Assembly (NCBI GenBank): GCA_024711025.1
Contig: JANJTP010000041.1
Location: forward strand, 45,230-109,229
DNA from: Solirubrobacteraceae bacterium
GTDB taxonomy: Bacteria; Actinomycetota; Thermoleophilia; Solirubrobacterales; Solirubrobacteraceae
Direction of reading: 5' to 3'
Length of the DNA: 64,000 nucleotides
The notes beneath the pieces were generated by a model. The model saw only the letters and a list, made by a program, of their open reading frames with translations. It was not told where the DNA came from and searched no databases. The position numbers and the translations under genes are program-made. Positions 46,702-55,654 of the stretch are shown in pieces (within the stretch, counting starts at the first letter, position 1; every line of letters begins with the position of its first letter).

Positions 46702-47180
46702 GCGCCGTTCCCGAGAACGTCGTCGGCGGCGTTGTCGCCCGGTACCTCGATCGGGACGCTGCGCGAGGTTCGCTCGGGCCGTGCGAGCGGCAGCTCGACG
46801 CGGAGGATCCCATCGCGATAGGTCGCACGCGCCTGGTCGGCGACGACGTCGGCCCCGAGCGGGATGACACGGCGGAACGGGCCGAAGTCGATCTCGAGCT
46901 GCTGGTAGACGCGCCCCTCCTCGGTCGCCGGCCGGCGGTGGCCCGTGATCACGAGGTCGCGACCGGTCACCTCGAGCCCGATGTCCGCCGGGTCGACGCC
47001 GGCCAGCTCGGCGTGCACGACGGCGTGCGGTGGGTCACCTTCGTAGAACAGGTCGACCGCCGGAGAGAATCCACCCCGGCGGCGCGAGGCCAGCCCGCTG
47101 CGGTCGAGGACGTCGCCGAACAGCTCGTCCATCTCACGGCGCATGCGCTCGAAGTTCGCGAAGAGGTCGCGCTCGGACAT
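46698..47180 (-). CDS. Hsp20 / alpha-crystallin small heat-shock protein
   Basis: 160 residues with the alpha-crystallin domain (AVDLFYEGDPPHAVVHAELAGVDPADIGLEVTGRDLVITGHRR...QQLEIDFGPFRRVIPLGADV...ATYRDGILRVELP). It holds unfolded proteins for refolding or, here, possibly for the co-transcribed Lon. It is coupled to lon by ATGA. No HAIR (HspR) or CIRCE site was seen upstream. Confidence 0.93.
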   Translation of the reverse strand: MSERDLFANFERMRREMDELFGDVLDRSGLASRRRGGFSPAVDLFYEGDPPHAVVHAELAGVDPADIGLEVTGRDLVITGHRRPATEEGRVYQQLEIDFGPFRRVIPLGADVVADQARATYRDGILRVELPLARPERTSRSVPIEVPGDNAADDVLGNGA

Positions 47181-47216
47181 GCAGGCGATCGTATCGGCGC
47201 GCCGCGACTTCCCGGC

Positions 47217-47996
47217 TCAGACGACGTACTCGGCGCCGGCGCGGGCGATCTCGACCGGGGCTCCGAACCCGCGGGAGGCCGCCTCGAGCGTGGCCCGCTG
47301 GTCGAGCTCGTCGGAGAGGTGCGTCAACACGAGCCGCCGCACGGCCGCCCGCCGGGCGAGCTCGCCGGCCTCGGCCGCCGTGAGGTGCCCACGCGGCCCG
47401 CTCGCCTCGGGCTGCTCGAGCGTCGCCTCGAGGAAGAGGAGCTCGCTGCCGCGCGCGAGGTCGACGACGGCCTCGTTGGGCCCGCAGTCGGCGCCGAACG
47501 TGAAGCGCGGGCCACCGGCCGCCGGCGCGATGTCGATCGCGCAGGTCGGGACGTAGTGCGGAACGGGCACGAAGCGCAGCCGCAGCTCGCCGATCTCCAG
47601 GGTTCCGCCGGGAGTGTGGAAGGCGGGTGCGAACGCCTCCTCGATCAGCGTCTCGGAGCCCCAGAGCCCGGCGAGCCGCCGGATCGTCGCGAGGCCGTCG
47701 TACTCGGGCAGGAGGAGCGCCGGACGGTCCGCCGCCGCCCCGCCCGCGACAGGCCCCGCCCGACCGTACGTCAGCGCGTAGGCGTACGGCATCAGGTCGA
47801 GGCAGTGATCGGCGTGCAGGTGGCTGATGACGACGGCGTCGACCCGGCGGTAGGAGCAGTGCTCGCGAAGCCTGCCGAACACGCCGTTGCCGCACTCCAG
47901 CAGCAGCCGCGTGCCCCCGTGCTCGACGACGTAGCCGCTGCACGCTCCGCCGGCGTCCTGCCACGCGGGTGACTTGCCCAGGACGGTGATTCGCAC
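47217..47996 (-). CDS. Metallo-beta-lactamase-fold hydrolase (RNase Z/ElaC-like group)
   Basis: 259 residues from a GTG. Metal-binding motifs are VVISHLHADHCLDLMP, PVPHYVPTC, FTFGADCGPNEAVVDLA and LVLTHLSDELDQ, with GACSGYVVEHGGTRLLLECGNGVFGRL at the N-terminus. Homologs act on tRNA 3' ends or small phosphodiester substrates; an exact role cannot be given. It lies upstream of hsp20-lon in the same direction. Confidence 0.85.
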   Translation of the reverse strand: MRITVLGKSPAWQDAGGACSGYVVEHGGTRLLLECGNGVFGRLREHCSYRRVDAVVISHLHADHCLDLMPYAYALTYGRAGPVAGGAAADRPALLLPEYDGLATIRRLAGLWGSETLIEEAFAPAFHTPGGTLEIGELRLRFVPVPHYVPTCAIDIAPAAGGPRFTFGADCGPNEAVVDLARGSELLFLEATLEQPEASGPRGHLTAAEAGELARRAAVRRLVLTHLSDELDQRATLEAASRGFGAPVEIARAGAEYVV

Positions 47997-48077
47997 GCTG
48001 GCCCGACTCTACCCCGGGGCCGCCGGCTCACGAGTCGGCCGAGCCGACGAGCCCGCGATCCGCGAAGATCCCGGGCG

Positions 48078-49331
48078 ATGGCGATCGCAGTATCCGTCTT
48101 CGTGGTCGCGCTCGTCGCACTCGCCGCCGAGCGCCCGCACCGCACGCTCGTCGCGCTGACCGGCGGCCTCGCCGTCGTCGCCGTCGGCACGATCAGCCAG
48201 GAGACGGCGATCGAGGCGATCGACTTCAACACGATCGGCCTGCTCGTCGGGATGATGCTGATCGTCCGCCTGACGGAGCCGACCGGCGTCTACAACTACC
48301 TGGCGATCCGCGCCGGGCAGGCCGCGGGCGGCGATGCGCTGCGGCTCGTCTTCGCGCTCGCCGGTGCGACCGCGCTGCTCAGCGCCTTCCTCGACAACCT
48401 GACGACGATCCTGCTGGTCGTCCCGATCACGTTCCTGCTCGCCGACGCGCTCGACGTCGACCCGATCCCGCTGATCGTCATCGAGATCGTCGCCGCGAAC
48501 GTCGGCGGCACCGCGACCCTGATCGGCGACCCCCCGAACATCCTGATCGCCGGCGCGACGGGGCTGTCGTTCACGGCGTTCATCGTCCACCTCGCGCCGC
48601 TCGCGACGGTGACCTTCGTCGCGACGACGCTGCTCCTGTACCGCTTCTTCCGCCACCGGCTGACGATCGACGAGGCGGCTCGCCACCGGCTGCTCGAGCT
48701 CGATGCGGCGCGCTCGATCGAGCAGCCGGAGCTGCTGCGTCGGATGGCGCCGGTGCTCGGCCTGACGCTGGCCGCCTTCTTCCTGCACGGTGCGCTGGGG
48801 CTGGAGCCGGCGACCGTCGCGATGGCGGGTGCGACGGCGCTCCTGTTCATGGCGAGGCGCCCGCTCGAGGACGCGATCGGCGGAATCGAGTGGCCGACGC
48901 TGTTCTTCTTCATGGGCCTCTTCGTGATGGTCGGAGCGCTCGAGGCGACCGGTGCGATCGGCGAGGTGGCGGACGCGCTGCGCTCGCTCAGCGGCGGCTC
49001 GCGCTCGGCCGAGCTGATGACGATCGCGTGGGGCTCGGCCGCCGGCTCGGGCATCGTCGACAACATCCCGTTCACCGCGGCGATGATCCCGGTCGTGCAA
49101 GAGCTCCAGGGCCCGGCCGGCGACGACGCCTACTGGTGGGCGCTCGCGATCGGCGCGTGCTTCGGCGGCAACGCGACGATCATCGCCGCCGCGGCGAACG
49201 TCGCCGCCGCCGGCATCGTCGAGCGCAGCGGGCGGCGGATCGGGTTCGTCGAGTTCATGCGCGCCGGGCTGCCGGCGACGCTCCTGTCGATGCTCATCGC
49301 GACCGCCTACATCGCGCTGCGGTACCTATAG
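48078..49331 (+). CDS. ArsB/NhaD/SLC13-superfamily ion permease
   Basis: 417 residues with about ten membrane helices. ArsB/NhaD-type motifs are AFLDNLTTILLVVPITFLLADALDVDPIPLIVIEIVAANVGGTATLIGDPPNILIA and SGIVDNIPFTAAMIPVVQELQG. Family members move Na+/H+, arsenite, or dicarboxylates, and the substrate here is not predictable. The CBS-pair gene follows 4 bp later and probably regulates it. Confidence 0.85.
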   Translation: MAIAVSVFVVALVALAAERPHRTLVALTGGLAVVAVGTISQETAIEAIDFNTIGLLVGMMLIVRLTEPTGVYNYLAIRAGQAAGGDALRLVFALAGATALLSAFLDNLTTILLVVPITFLLADALDVDPIPLIVIEIVAANVGGTATLIGDPPNILIAGATGLSFTAFIVHLAPLATVTFVATTLLLYRFFRHRLTIDEAARHRLLELDAARSIEQPELLRRMAPVLGLTLAAFFLHGALGLEPATVAMAGATALLFMARRPLEDAIGGIEWPTLFFFMGLFVMVGALEATGAIGEVADALRSLSGGSRSAELMTIAWGSAAGSGIVDNIPFTAAMIPVVQELQGPAGDDAYWWALAIGACFGGNATIIAAAANVAAAGIVERSGRRIGFVEFMRAGLPATLLSMLIATAYIALRYL

Positions 49332-49335
49332 GCCG

Positions 49336-49824
49336 ATGCCGAGCTCGCTCACCCCCCTCACGCGGATCGAGCCGGCACCGCTGCTGCGGCGCGAGACGAG
49401 CGTCGCCGACGGCGTCCGCGCGCTGCTGGACAGCGGCCTGCCCGGCCTGCCCGTCGTCGAGCCCGACGGCTCGCTCGCCGGCGTCTTCGGCCATCGCGAG
49501 GTGATCGCCGCGCTGTTTCCGGGGTACGTCGGCCTGCTGGAGTCGGCGACCTTCGTCCCTCGCTCGATCGACGCGGCGCTCGAGCTTCGCGCGGACTGCG
49601 TGGACGAGCGGGTCGGCGACTGGATGTACACCGAGCACGTGGAGGCGCCCGAGGACTGCTCCGACGTGCAGCTCGCCGAGACCTTCCTGCACCACCGCGT
49701 GCTCGCGATCCCGATCGTCGACGCGGCGCGGCGGGTGACCGGGCTCGTCACGCGCGAGGACTTCTTCCGCGCGCTCGCCGAGCGACTGCTCGAGCGCCGC
49801 GACGATCCGGCGCACCCGGCCTGA
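49336..49824 (+). CDS. CBS-domain pair protein
   Basis: 162 residues with two CBS motifs (SVADGVRALLDSGLPGLPVVEPDGSLAGVFGHREVIAA and DVQLAETFLHHRVLAIPIVDAARRVTGLVTREDFFRAL). CBS pairs bind adenosyl nucleotides and commonly gate transporters. It starts 4 bp after the permease stop, so it is most likely that transporter's regulator. Confidence 0.9.
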   Translation: MPSSLTPLTRIEPAPLLRRETSVADGVRALLDSGLPGLPVVEPDGSLAGVFGHREVIAALFPGYVGLLESATFVPRSIDAALELRADCVDERVGDWMYTEHVEAPEDCSDVQLAETFLHHRVLAIPIVDAARRVTGLVTREDFFRALAERLLERRDDPAHPA

Positions 49825-49888
49825 GCCGCTCGAGCCGGGCGATCCGGCGCGCGAGCCGCGCCGCGCCGCGCGGCACGGTCCGAGCCAC

Positions 49889-50122
49889 TCAGGCGCTGTG
49901 CAGCGCGGCCTGCTCGGCGGCGGTGGGAAACGCCCACACCGAGCGCACGCTGCGTTCCTGGCGGAAGACGAAGCGCATCTGCTGCGGCGGGCGCAGCCCC
50001 TCGGGATGGTTGGGCCGGTAGGTGGCGCAGGGCTCATCGAGGTTGAGCGCGCAGAGCTGGTTGCAATGGAAGAAGCAGCTCTCGCACGACGGCTTCACCG
50101 TCGTTGTACGCACCTTCGTCAT
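49889..50122 (-). CDS. Small Cys-rich putative metal-binding protein
   Basis: 77 residues from the ATG at 50122. It has five clustered Cys (CESCFFHCNQLCALNLDEPCATYRP: C-x2-C-x3-C-x3-C-x7-C), suitable for zinc or an Fe-S cluster. The rest is Arg/Pro-rich (RPPQQMRFVFRQERSVRSVWAFP). I do not recognise the family. Confidence 0.65.
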   Translation of the reverse strand: MTKVRTTTVKPSCESCFFHCNQLCALNLDEPCATYRPNHPEGLRPPQQMRFVFRQERSVRSVWAFPTAAEQAALHSA

Positions 50123-50474
50123 TCCGGCCCTGCGCCTCCCGTGCTCGTGTGCCTGTGCTCCGTACCGACCGGCAGCCACCCAAGCACAGCGTCGTCGAGG
50201 CCCGCAACGCCACATCTCGCTCAGCGCATGTTTTTCGTCGGCGGCCCGTCGGCCGACCTCGCAAACGCCGTGAATCCTCTCGCGAGACTCCTATGCGTCG
50301 CCGCGCCGGAAGCCCCTCCCCCTCGCACGAGACAGATCCCGCACGTTGCGCGGATCGGCGCCGCGGGTGGCGCCCCCGCCGGCGCCGGCAGCCTCGACGG
50401 CGGGGGCGCGCGGGCGGCTGCCGCCGGCGCCCTCCGCCGCGCCGAAGGGCGAGCGCCCTAGCCTTCCCGTGACC
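50123..50474. other. 352-bp divergent intergenic region with no recognisable gene
   Basis: It lies between the Cys-rich gene (leftward) and the NAD(P)-binding gene (rightward). It contains a CATGTTTTTCG AT-richer patch near 50226. No ORF here has family homology or consistent codon bias. It presumably holds the two promoters. Confidence 0.6.
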
Positions 50475-51401
50475 ATGCGGATCCTCGTCACCGGTGCCAG
50501 CGGCGCGATAGGCGCCGCACTCGCGCCGGCCCTGGCGGGCGAGGGCCACGCCGTGCGCGCCCTCACCCGCGACCCGTCGCGCGTGCGCTCCGCCGGGGTG
50601 GACGAGATCGTCAAGGGCGACGTGCTCCTCGGCCAGGGGCTCGACGTCGCGCTCGACGGCGTCGACGTCGCCTACTACCTGATCCACTCGATGGAGTCGG
50701 TGACGCGAACGCAGGGCGCCTTCTCCGAGCGCGAGCGCACCGCCGCCGCGCACTTCGCCGGCGCGTGCCTGCGCTCGGGAACGCGGCGCGTGGTCTACCT
50801 CGGCGCCCTTGCGCCGAGCGACCGGCCGCCGTCCGAGCACCTGCGCAGCCGACTGGCGGTCGAGGAGCGACTGCTCGAGGCGGCCGGCGAGGCCGTCGCG
50901 CTGCGAGCGTCGATAGTCGTCAGCGCCGCCTCGCGCTCGTTCCGCTTCCTGGTGCGGCTCGTCGAGCGCACGCCGATCCTGCCGCTGCCACCGTGGCGGC
51001 ACCATCGCACCCAGCCGATCGACGGCCGTGACGTGATCGCCTATCTCGTCGCCGCCGGGACCTCGCCGGCCGTACGCGGCGCGCTGTCGCTCGACGTCGC
51101 CGGCCCGGACGTCCTGACGTACGGGCAGATCATCGAGCGCATCCGCGACGCCCTCCTGATCGACCGGCCGCGGCTCGACCTGCCGATCGCCCTGACGCCG
51201 GTCGCGAGCGCGATAGCGGCCGCGATCGCCGGCGAGGACCCCGCGCTCGTCGGCCCGCTGATGGAGGGCCTGGACGGCGACCTGATGCCGCGCGACGATC
51301 GCGCGCGCACTCTGCTCGAGGTGCGCCTGCACAGCTTCCAGTCCGCGGTCGAGAGAGCGCTGCGCAACTGGGAGTCGGGTGAGGAGCTGCGCGCGCGATA
51401 G
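50475..51401 (+). CDS. NAD(P)-binding Rossmann protein (NmrA/atypical SDR-like)
   Basis: 308 residues. The dinucleotide motif RILVTGASGAIGAALAPALAGEGHAV is followed by atypical SDR features (VVYLGALAPSDRPPSEHLRSRLAVEERLLEAAGEAVALRASIVV). Substrate unknown; relatives act as sugar epimerase-like, redox-sensor (NmrA/NDUFA9-like) or complex I-associated proteins. GTG at 50469 is an alternative start. A START-like gene follows by 11 bp, probably co-transcribed. Confidence 0.85.
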   Translation: MRILVTGASGAIGAALAPALAGEGHAVRALTRDPSRVRSAGVDEIVKGDVLLGQGLDVALDGVDVAYYLIHSMESVTRTQGAFSERERTAAAHFAGACLRSGTRRVVYLGALAPSDRPPSEHLRSRLAVEERLLEAAGEAVALRASIVVSAASRSFRFLVRLVERTPILPLPPWRHHRTQPIDGRDVIAYLVAAGTSPAVRGALSLDVAGPDVLTYGQIIERIRDALLIDRPRLDLPIALTPVASAIAAAIAGEDPALVGPLMEGLDGDLMPRDDRARTLLEVRLHSFQSAVERALRNWESGEELRAR

Positions 51402-51412
51402 CGTCGTCGTCC

Positions 51413-51865
51413 ATGGCCGAGGTCATCGCGAGCATCGACATCGCCGCACCGCCCGAGCAGGTGTGGGCGGTCGCGCTCGACCCGGGTCGGCTGCACGACT
51501 GGGTGACGATCCATCGCCACCTCGGCCGCCACGACGGCGGGCCGGCCCGCGAGGGATTCGAGATGACCCAGGTCCTGTCACTCCGCGGCGCGCCGTTCAA
51601 GGTCCACTGGCGCCTCGAGCGCTGCGAGGAGCCGCGCGTCGCCGAGTGGCGCGGGCGCGGGCCGGCGGGCTCGCGGGCCGAGACCGAGTACCGGCTCGAA
51701 CCGATCGACACGGGCACTCGCTTCTCTTACCGAAACGAGTTCCACCCCCCGCTCGGATTGCTCGGAAGGGTCGCCCATCACGCGGTCGCGGGCCATATCC
51801 CGGAGGTGCAGGCGGTCCGATCGCTGGAGCGCCTGAGAGCGATCTGCGAGCGAGCGTCGTGCTGA
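51413..51865 (+). CDS. SRPBCC / START-like ligand-binding protein
   Basis: 150 residues with the SRPBCC fold pattern: IDIAAPPEQVWAVALDPGRLHDWVTIHRHL at the start and a C-terminal helix (VAHHAVAGHIPEVQAVRSLERLRAICERA). It binds hydrophobic ligands or acts as a cyclase/dehydratase. Its tie to the preceding NAD(P)-binding gene suggests a lipid or polyketide substrate. Confidence 0.85.
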   Translation: MAEVIASIDIAAPPEQVWAVALDPGRLHDWVTIHRHLGRHDGGPAREGFEMTQVLSLRGAPFKVHWRLERCEEPRVAEWRGRGPAGSRAETEYRLEPIDTGTRFSYRNEFHPPLGLLGRVAHHAVAGHIPEVQAVRSLERLRAICERASC

Positions 51866-51941
51866 GCAAACCTGAGCCCCCGTGCAGGATTCGCTTCATG
51901 GCAAGGACATCGCTGCGATGACGTGTCGCATAGGTGTTACT

Positions 51942-51964
51942 GTGAGCGGCTGTCCAGCGCTCAC
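51942..51964. promoter_or_regulatory. 7-bp dyad upstream of the coiled-coil/AT-hook regulator
   Basis: GTGAGCG - 9 nt - CGCTCAC, about 87 bp before the start. It may be an autoregulatory operator or a leader hairpin. The region upstream (GCATAGGTGTTACTG) is AT-richer, like a promoter. Confidence 0.4.
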
Positions 51965-52050
51965 GGGGGCGTCCGCCGGACATGTGGCTGAGGTTCACCG
52001 TGAGCGCGGATTCGATCAACCCGCCCACAACACACCGAAAGGATGCGTCG

Positions 52051-52470
52051 ATGTCCGACTTCGTCGACGAGAAGCTCCGCGAGATGCAAGCGCGGATGAA
52101 GGAGCTCCGGCCACTGGTCGACGAGTATGCGCACCTCGAGACCGCCGTCACGGCGCTCCAGGGGATCGGCTCGCCGGCAGCGCGCGACGGAGCGACCCAG
52201 GAGCGTGCGCCGCGGCGTGCGACGACCACCCCGCGCCGTCGCGGCGCGGGCCAGGCCGCAGCGGGCCACCGTGGCCGCCCGAAGGGCACCGGCCTGCGGG
52301 CCAAGCAGGCCCTGGAGCTCGTCGGAGCGCGCCCCGGGATCACCATTCCCGAGATCGCCGCGGAGATGGGGATCAAGCAGAACTACCTCTACCGCGTCCT
52401 CCCCGGACTGCAGCAGGACGGGCTGGTGCGCAAGGAGGGCAAGGGCTGGCACCCGGTCGCGGCCGCCTAG
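52051..52470 (+). CDS. Coiled-coil / AT-hook / winged-helix regulator (nucleoid-type architecture)
   Basis: 139 residues with AAAGGA before the ATG. The N-terminal ~45 residues form a coiled coil (EKLREMQARMKELRPLVDEYAHLETAVTAL). A basic Thr/Arg linker follows, then an AT-hook core (HRGRPKGTG) and a wHTH (GITIPEIAAEMGIKQNYLYRVLPGLQQDGLVRKEGKGWHPV). The domain order (dimerising coil, basic linker, AT-hook) recalls Lsr2/H-NS-type proteins. I have no family name for it. Confidence 0.75.
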   Translation: MSDFVDEKLREMQARMKELRPLVDEYAHLETAVTALQGIGSPAARDGATQERAPRRATTTPRRRGAGQAAAGHRGRPKGTGLRAKQALELVGARPGITIPEIAAEMGIKQNYLYRVLPGLQQDGLVRKEGKGWHPVAAA

Positions 52471-52495
52471 CCGCGCCTTTGCTGCGGCGCCGAGC

Positions 52496-53170
52496 TCAGC
52501 GCGGCGCCGCAGCCGGCTCGAGTATCTCGCGCAGCACCGCGAGCGCCCGCTCGCGGTGCTCGTCGAGTTCCTCGACGAGCCGCTCGACATCCCCCGAGCG
52601 CAGCGCGTCGAGTATCCGGTCGTGCGCGTCGACCGCGGCCTGGCGCTCTGCGGGCAGGTTGTAGTAGAGCGCGCGGTAGGCCTCGGTCGCATCCCACAGC
52701 AGTCGGATCAGGCGCATCGTGTGCGGACGCTCCACCGCGTCGAGGATCCCGAAGTGGAAGCGGCGGTTTGCGGCCAGCTCGGCGGCGACGTCCCCCTCGA
52801 CCGCCGCGTCGACGCAGTCGCGCGCGGCCGCGTCGATCCGCGCCAGCGCCTCTTCGTCGAGTGCCGGAAGCGCGCGGCGAGCGGCGCGCGACTCGAGGAT
52901 CGCGCGCAGCTCGTAGATCTCCTCGAGGTCCTCGATCCTCAGCTCCGTCACGACGTACCCGCGCCGGGGCAGGTACGTGAGCTGCCCCTCCTGCTCGAGG
53001 ACGCGCAGCGCCTCGCGGACCGGGACGACGCTGGCGCCGACCGCCTCGGCGACATCCTCCTGGACGACCTTGCGCCCGGGGCGAAGCTCGCCGGAGACGA
53101 TCGCCGCCCGGAGCCAGTCGACGGCGTGCTCCTGCGCAGTCGGTGAGCGCCGCGATGGCGCGCGGCTCAC
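52496..53170 (-). CDS. GntR-family regulator, FadR/FCD subfamily
   Basis: 224 residues from a GTG. N-terminal GntR HTH (HAVDWLRAAIVSGELRPGRKVVQEDVAEAVGASVVPVREALRVLEQEGQL) and C-terminal FCD domain with metal-site residues (LRAILESRAARRALP, ANRRFHFGILDAVERPHTMRL). It is coupled to the acyl-CoA dehydrogenase (GTGA overlap), which it probably controls in response to an acyl-CoA or organic acid. Confidence 0.92.
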   Translation of the reverse strand: MSRAPSRRSPTAQEHAVDWLRAAIVSGELRPGRKVVQEDVAEAVGASVVPVREALRVLEQEGQLTYLPRRGYVVTELRIEDLEEIYELRAILESRAARRALPALDEEALARIDAAARDCVDAAVEGDVAAELAANRRFHFGILDAVERPHTMRLIRLLWDATEAYRALYYNLPAERQAAVDAHDRILDALRSGDVERLVEELDEHRERALAVLREILEPAAAPR

Positions 53171-54354
53171 CGGAACGCCTGGATCCCGGTCAGCGCACCG
53201 CCGACGACGAGCGCGTGCACGTCCGCCGTCCCCTCGTACGTCACGACCGACTCGAGGTTGTTCATGTGCCGGATGACCGGGTACTCGAGCGTCACGCCGT
53301 TGGCGCCGAGCACCTGGCGCGCGGTCCGGGCCACGTCCAGCGCCGCGTTGACGTTGCCGAGCTTGCCCATGCTCACGTGCTCCGGCCGCAGGACGCCCGC
53401 GTCCTTCATCCGCCCCAGGTGCAGCGAGAGCAGCGTCGCGCGGTTCACCTCGAGCGCCATCGTCGCCAGCTTCTGCTGCTGGATCTGGAACGAGGCGATC
53501 GGCCGGTCGAACTGCACGCGCTCCTTGCTGTACTCGAGCGCCGCCTCGAAGCAGGCGCGGGCGGCGCCCGCCGCTCCCCAGACGATCCCGTAGCGCGCCT
53601 CGTTCAGGCACGACAGCGGGCCCTTGAGCGAGGTGGCCTCGGGCAGCAGCGCCTCCGCGGGAAGACGCACGTCGTCGAGCAGCAGCTCGCTGGTGACCGA
53701 GGCGCGGAGCGAGAGCTTGCGATGGATGTCCTGCGTCGTGAAGCCCGGCGTGTCGCGCGGCACCAGGAAGCCGCGGACGCCCTCGTCGGTGCTCGCCCAG
53801 ACGATCGCCACGTCGGAGACCGAGCCGTTGGTGATCCACATCTTCTGGCCGTGGAGGATCCAGTCGCTCCCGTCGCGCCGCGCGCGGGTGCGCATCGAGC
53901 CCGGGTCGGAGCCGGAGTCGGGCTCGGTCAGCCCGAAGCAGCCGATCGCCTCGCCGGCTGCCATCCGCGGCAGCCACTCCTGCTTCTGCTCCTCCGAGCC
54001 CCAGCGCCAGATCGCGAACATCGCGAGCGACCCCTGGACCGAGACGAGGCTGCGCACGCCGCTGTCTCCGGCCTCGAGCTCCATGCACGCCAGTCCATAG
54101 GCGGTGGCGCTCGCACCGGCGCAGCCGTAGCCGGTCAGGTGCATGCCCAGGAGGCCGAGCTTGCCGAGCTCGGGGGCGAGCTCACCCGGCAGGATCGCGT
54201 CCTCGAACCACTCGCCGACGTTCGGCACGACGCGGTCCCCCACCCATGCGCGGACGGTGTCTCGGATCATCCGCTCCTCGTCGGAGAGGAGGCGGTCGAT
54301 ATCGAGGTAGTCGGTGGGCTTGAGGGGCGCCTTGACCGTCGCGTGCGAAGACAT
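53167..54354 (-). CDS. Acyl-CoA dehydrogenase, glutaryl-CoA dehydrogenase-like
   Basis: 395 residues. FAD/acyl-CoA motifs are CFGLTEPDSGSDPGSMRTRARRDG, QKMWITNGSVSDVAIVWA and LNEARYGIVWGAAGAARACFEAALEYSKERVQFDRPIASFQIQQQKLA. The catalytic Glu is in VVTYEGTADVHALVVG. This combination is typical of glutaryl-CoA dehydrogenase, which makes crotonyl-CoA in Lys/Trp/aromatic breakdown. It overlaps the GntR start. A GAAAGGA site precedes the ATG. Electron acceptor ETF genes are not nearby. Confidence 0.9.
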   Translation of the reverse strand: MSSHATVKAPLKPTDYLDIDRLLSDEERMIRDTVRAWVGDRVVPNVGEWFEDAILPGELAPELGKLGLLGMHLTGYGCAGASATAYGLACMELEAGDSGVRSLVSVQGSLAMFAIWRWGSEEQKQEWLPRMAAGEAIGCFGLTEPDSGSDPGSMRTRARRDGSDWILHGQKMWITNGSVSDVAIVWASTDEGVRGFLVPRDTPGFTTQDIHRKLSLRASVTSELLLDDVRLPAEALLPEATSLKGPLSCLNEARYGIVWGAAGAARACFEAALEYSKERVQFDRPIASFQIQQQKLATMALEVNRATLLSLHLGRMKDAGVLRPEHVSMGKLGNVNAALDVARTARQVLGANGVTLEYPVIRHMNNLESVVTYEGTADVHALVVGGALTGIQAFR

Positions 54355-54365
54355 GCCGATCCTTT

Positions 54366-54380
54366 CTTATAAATTCTAAG
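54366..54380. promoter_or_regulatory. AT-rich imperfect dyad upstream of the acyl-CoA dehydrogenase
   Basis: CTTATAAATTCTAAG, an imperfect palindrome 12 bp before the ATG and one of the few AT-rich spots in the window. On the minus strand it includes a TAGAAT -10-like hexamer. It could be the operator of the coupled GntR regulator. Confidence 0.5.
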
Positions 54381-54397
54381 GACGGCAGCCTAGCGCA

Positions 54398-54428
54398 CGC
54401 CTCCCGCCCGTGCACGGGCGGGAAGGCG
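54398..54428. repeat. 31-bp palindromic element, copy 1
   Basis: CGCCTCCCGCCCGTGCACGG... with perfect core CCCGCCCGTGCACGGGCGGG. It is identical to copy 2 at 54485 except one central base (T to C). Confidence 0.85.
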
Positions 54429-54430
54429 CT

Positions 54431-54474
54431 CACCCGTGGTGGACGTCGGGCGCGCCCACCCGTGGTGGACGTCG
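54431..54474. repeat. Direct repeat of 18 bp, two copies, 26-bp period
   Basis: CACCCGTGGTGGACGTCG at 54431-54448 and again at 54457-54474, lying between the two 31-bp palindromes. No coding function is apparent. Confidence 0.85.
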
Positions 54475-54484
54475 AGCGGAACCA

Positions 54485-54515
54485 CGCCTCCCGCCCGCGC
54501 ACGGGCGGGAAGGCG
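54485..54515. repeat. 31-bp palindromic element, copy 2
   Basis: Same 31 bp as copy 1 apart from one base in the centre (CCCGCGCACGGG). The pair frames the direct repeats, giving a palindrome-repeat-repeat-palindrome array between the acyl-CoA dehydrogenase promoter and the mdh terminator. Confidence 0.85.
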
Positions 54516-54516
54516 G

Positions 54517-54541
54517 GGCCCGGCGCCGCGCGCGCCGGGCC
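54517..54541 (-). terminator. Terminator-like hairpin after mdh
   Basis: GGCCCGGCGC - CGCGC - GCGCCGGGCC: a perfect 10-bp stem 10 bp beyond the mdh stop. No U-tract. Confidence 0.65.
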
Positions 54542-54551
54542 GTCGTCCGTC

Positions 54552-55604
<1,053 letters not shown>

Positions 55605-55654
55605 CTACCCAGCAGGCGCTCGCGATCGCCGCGCCGCCCTGGGAGACTCGCACG

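Noticed and set aside
44086-46821. 911-residue plus-strand ORF
   Set aside because: It is the antisense shadow of lon, Arg/Val/Asp-rich with no homology; GC-rich codon bias keeps antisense frames open.
47181-47216. HAIR (HspR) or CIRCE element upstream of hsp20-lon
   Set aside because: No CTTGAGT-N7-ACTCAAG or TTGGCACTC-type dyad is present in the gap.
50291-50614. 107-residue minus-strand ORF in the large intergenic gap
   Set aside because: It overlaps the start of the NAD(P)-binding gene antisense and has low-complexity Arg/Gly composition without family similarity.
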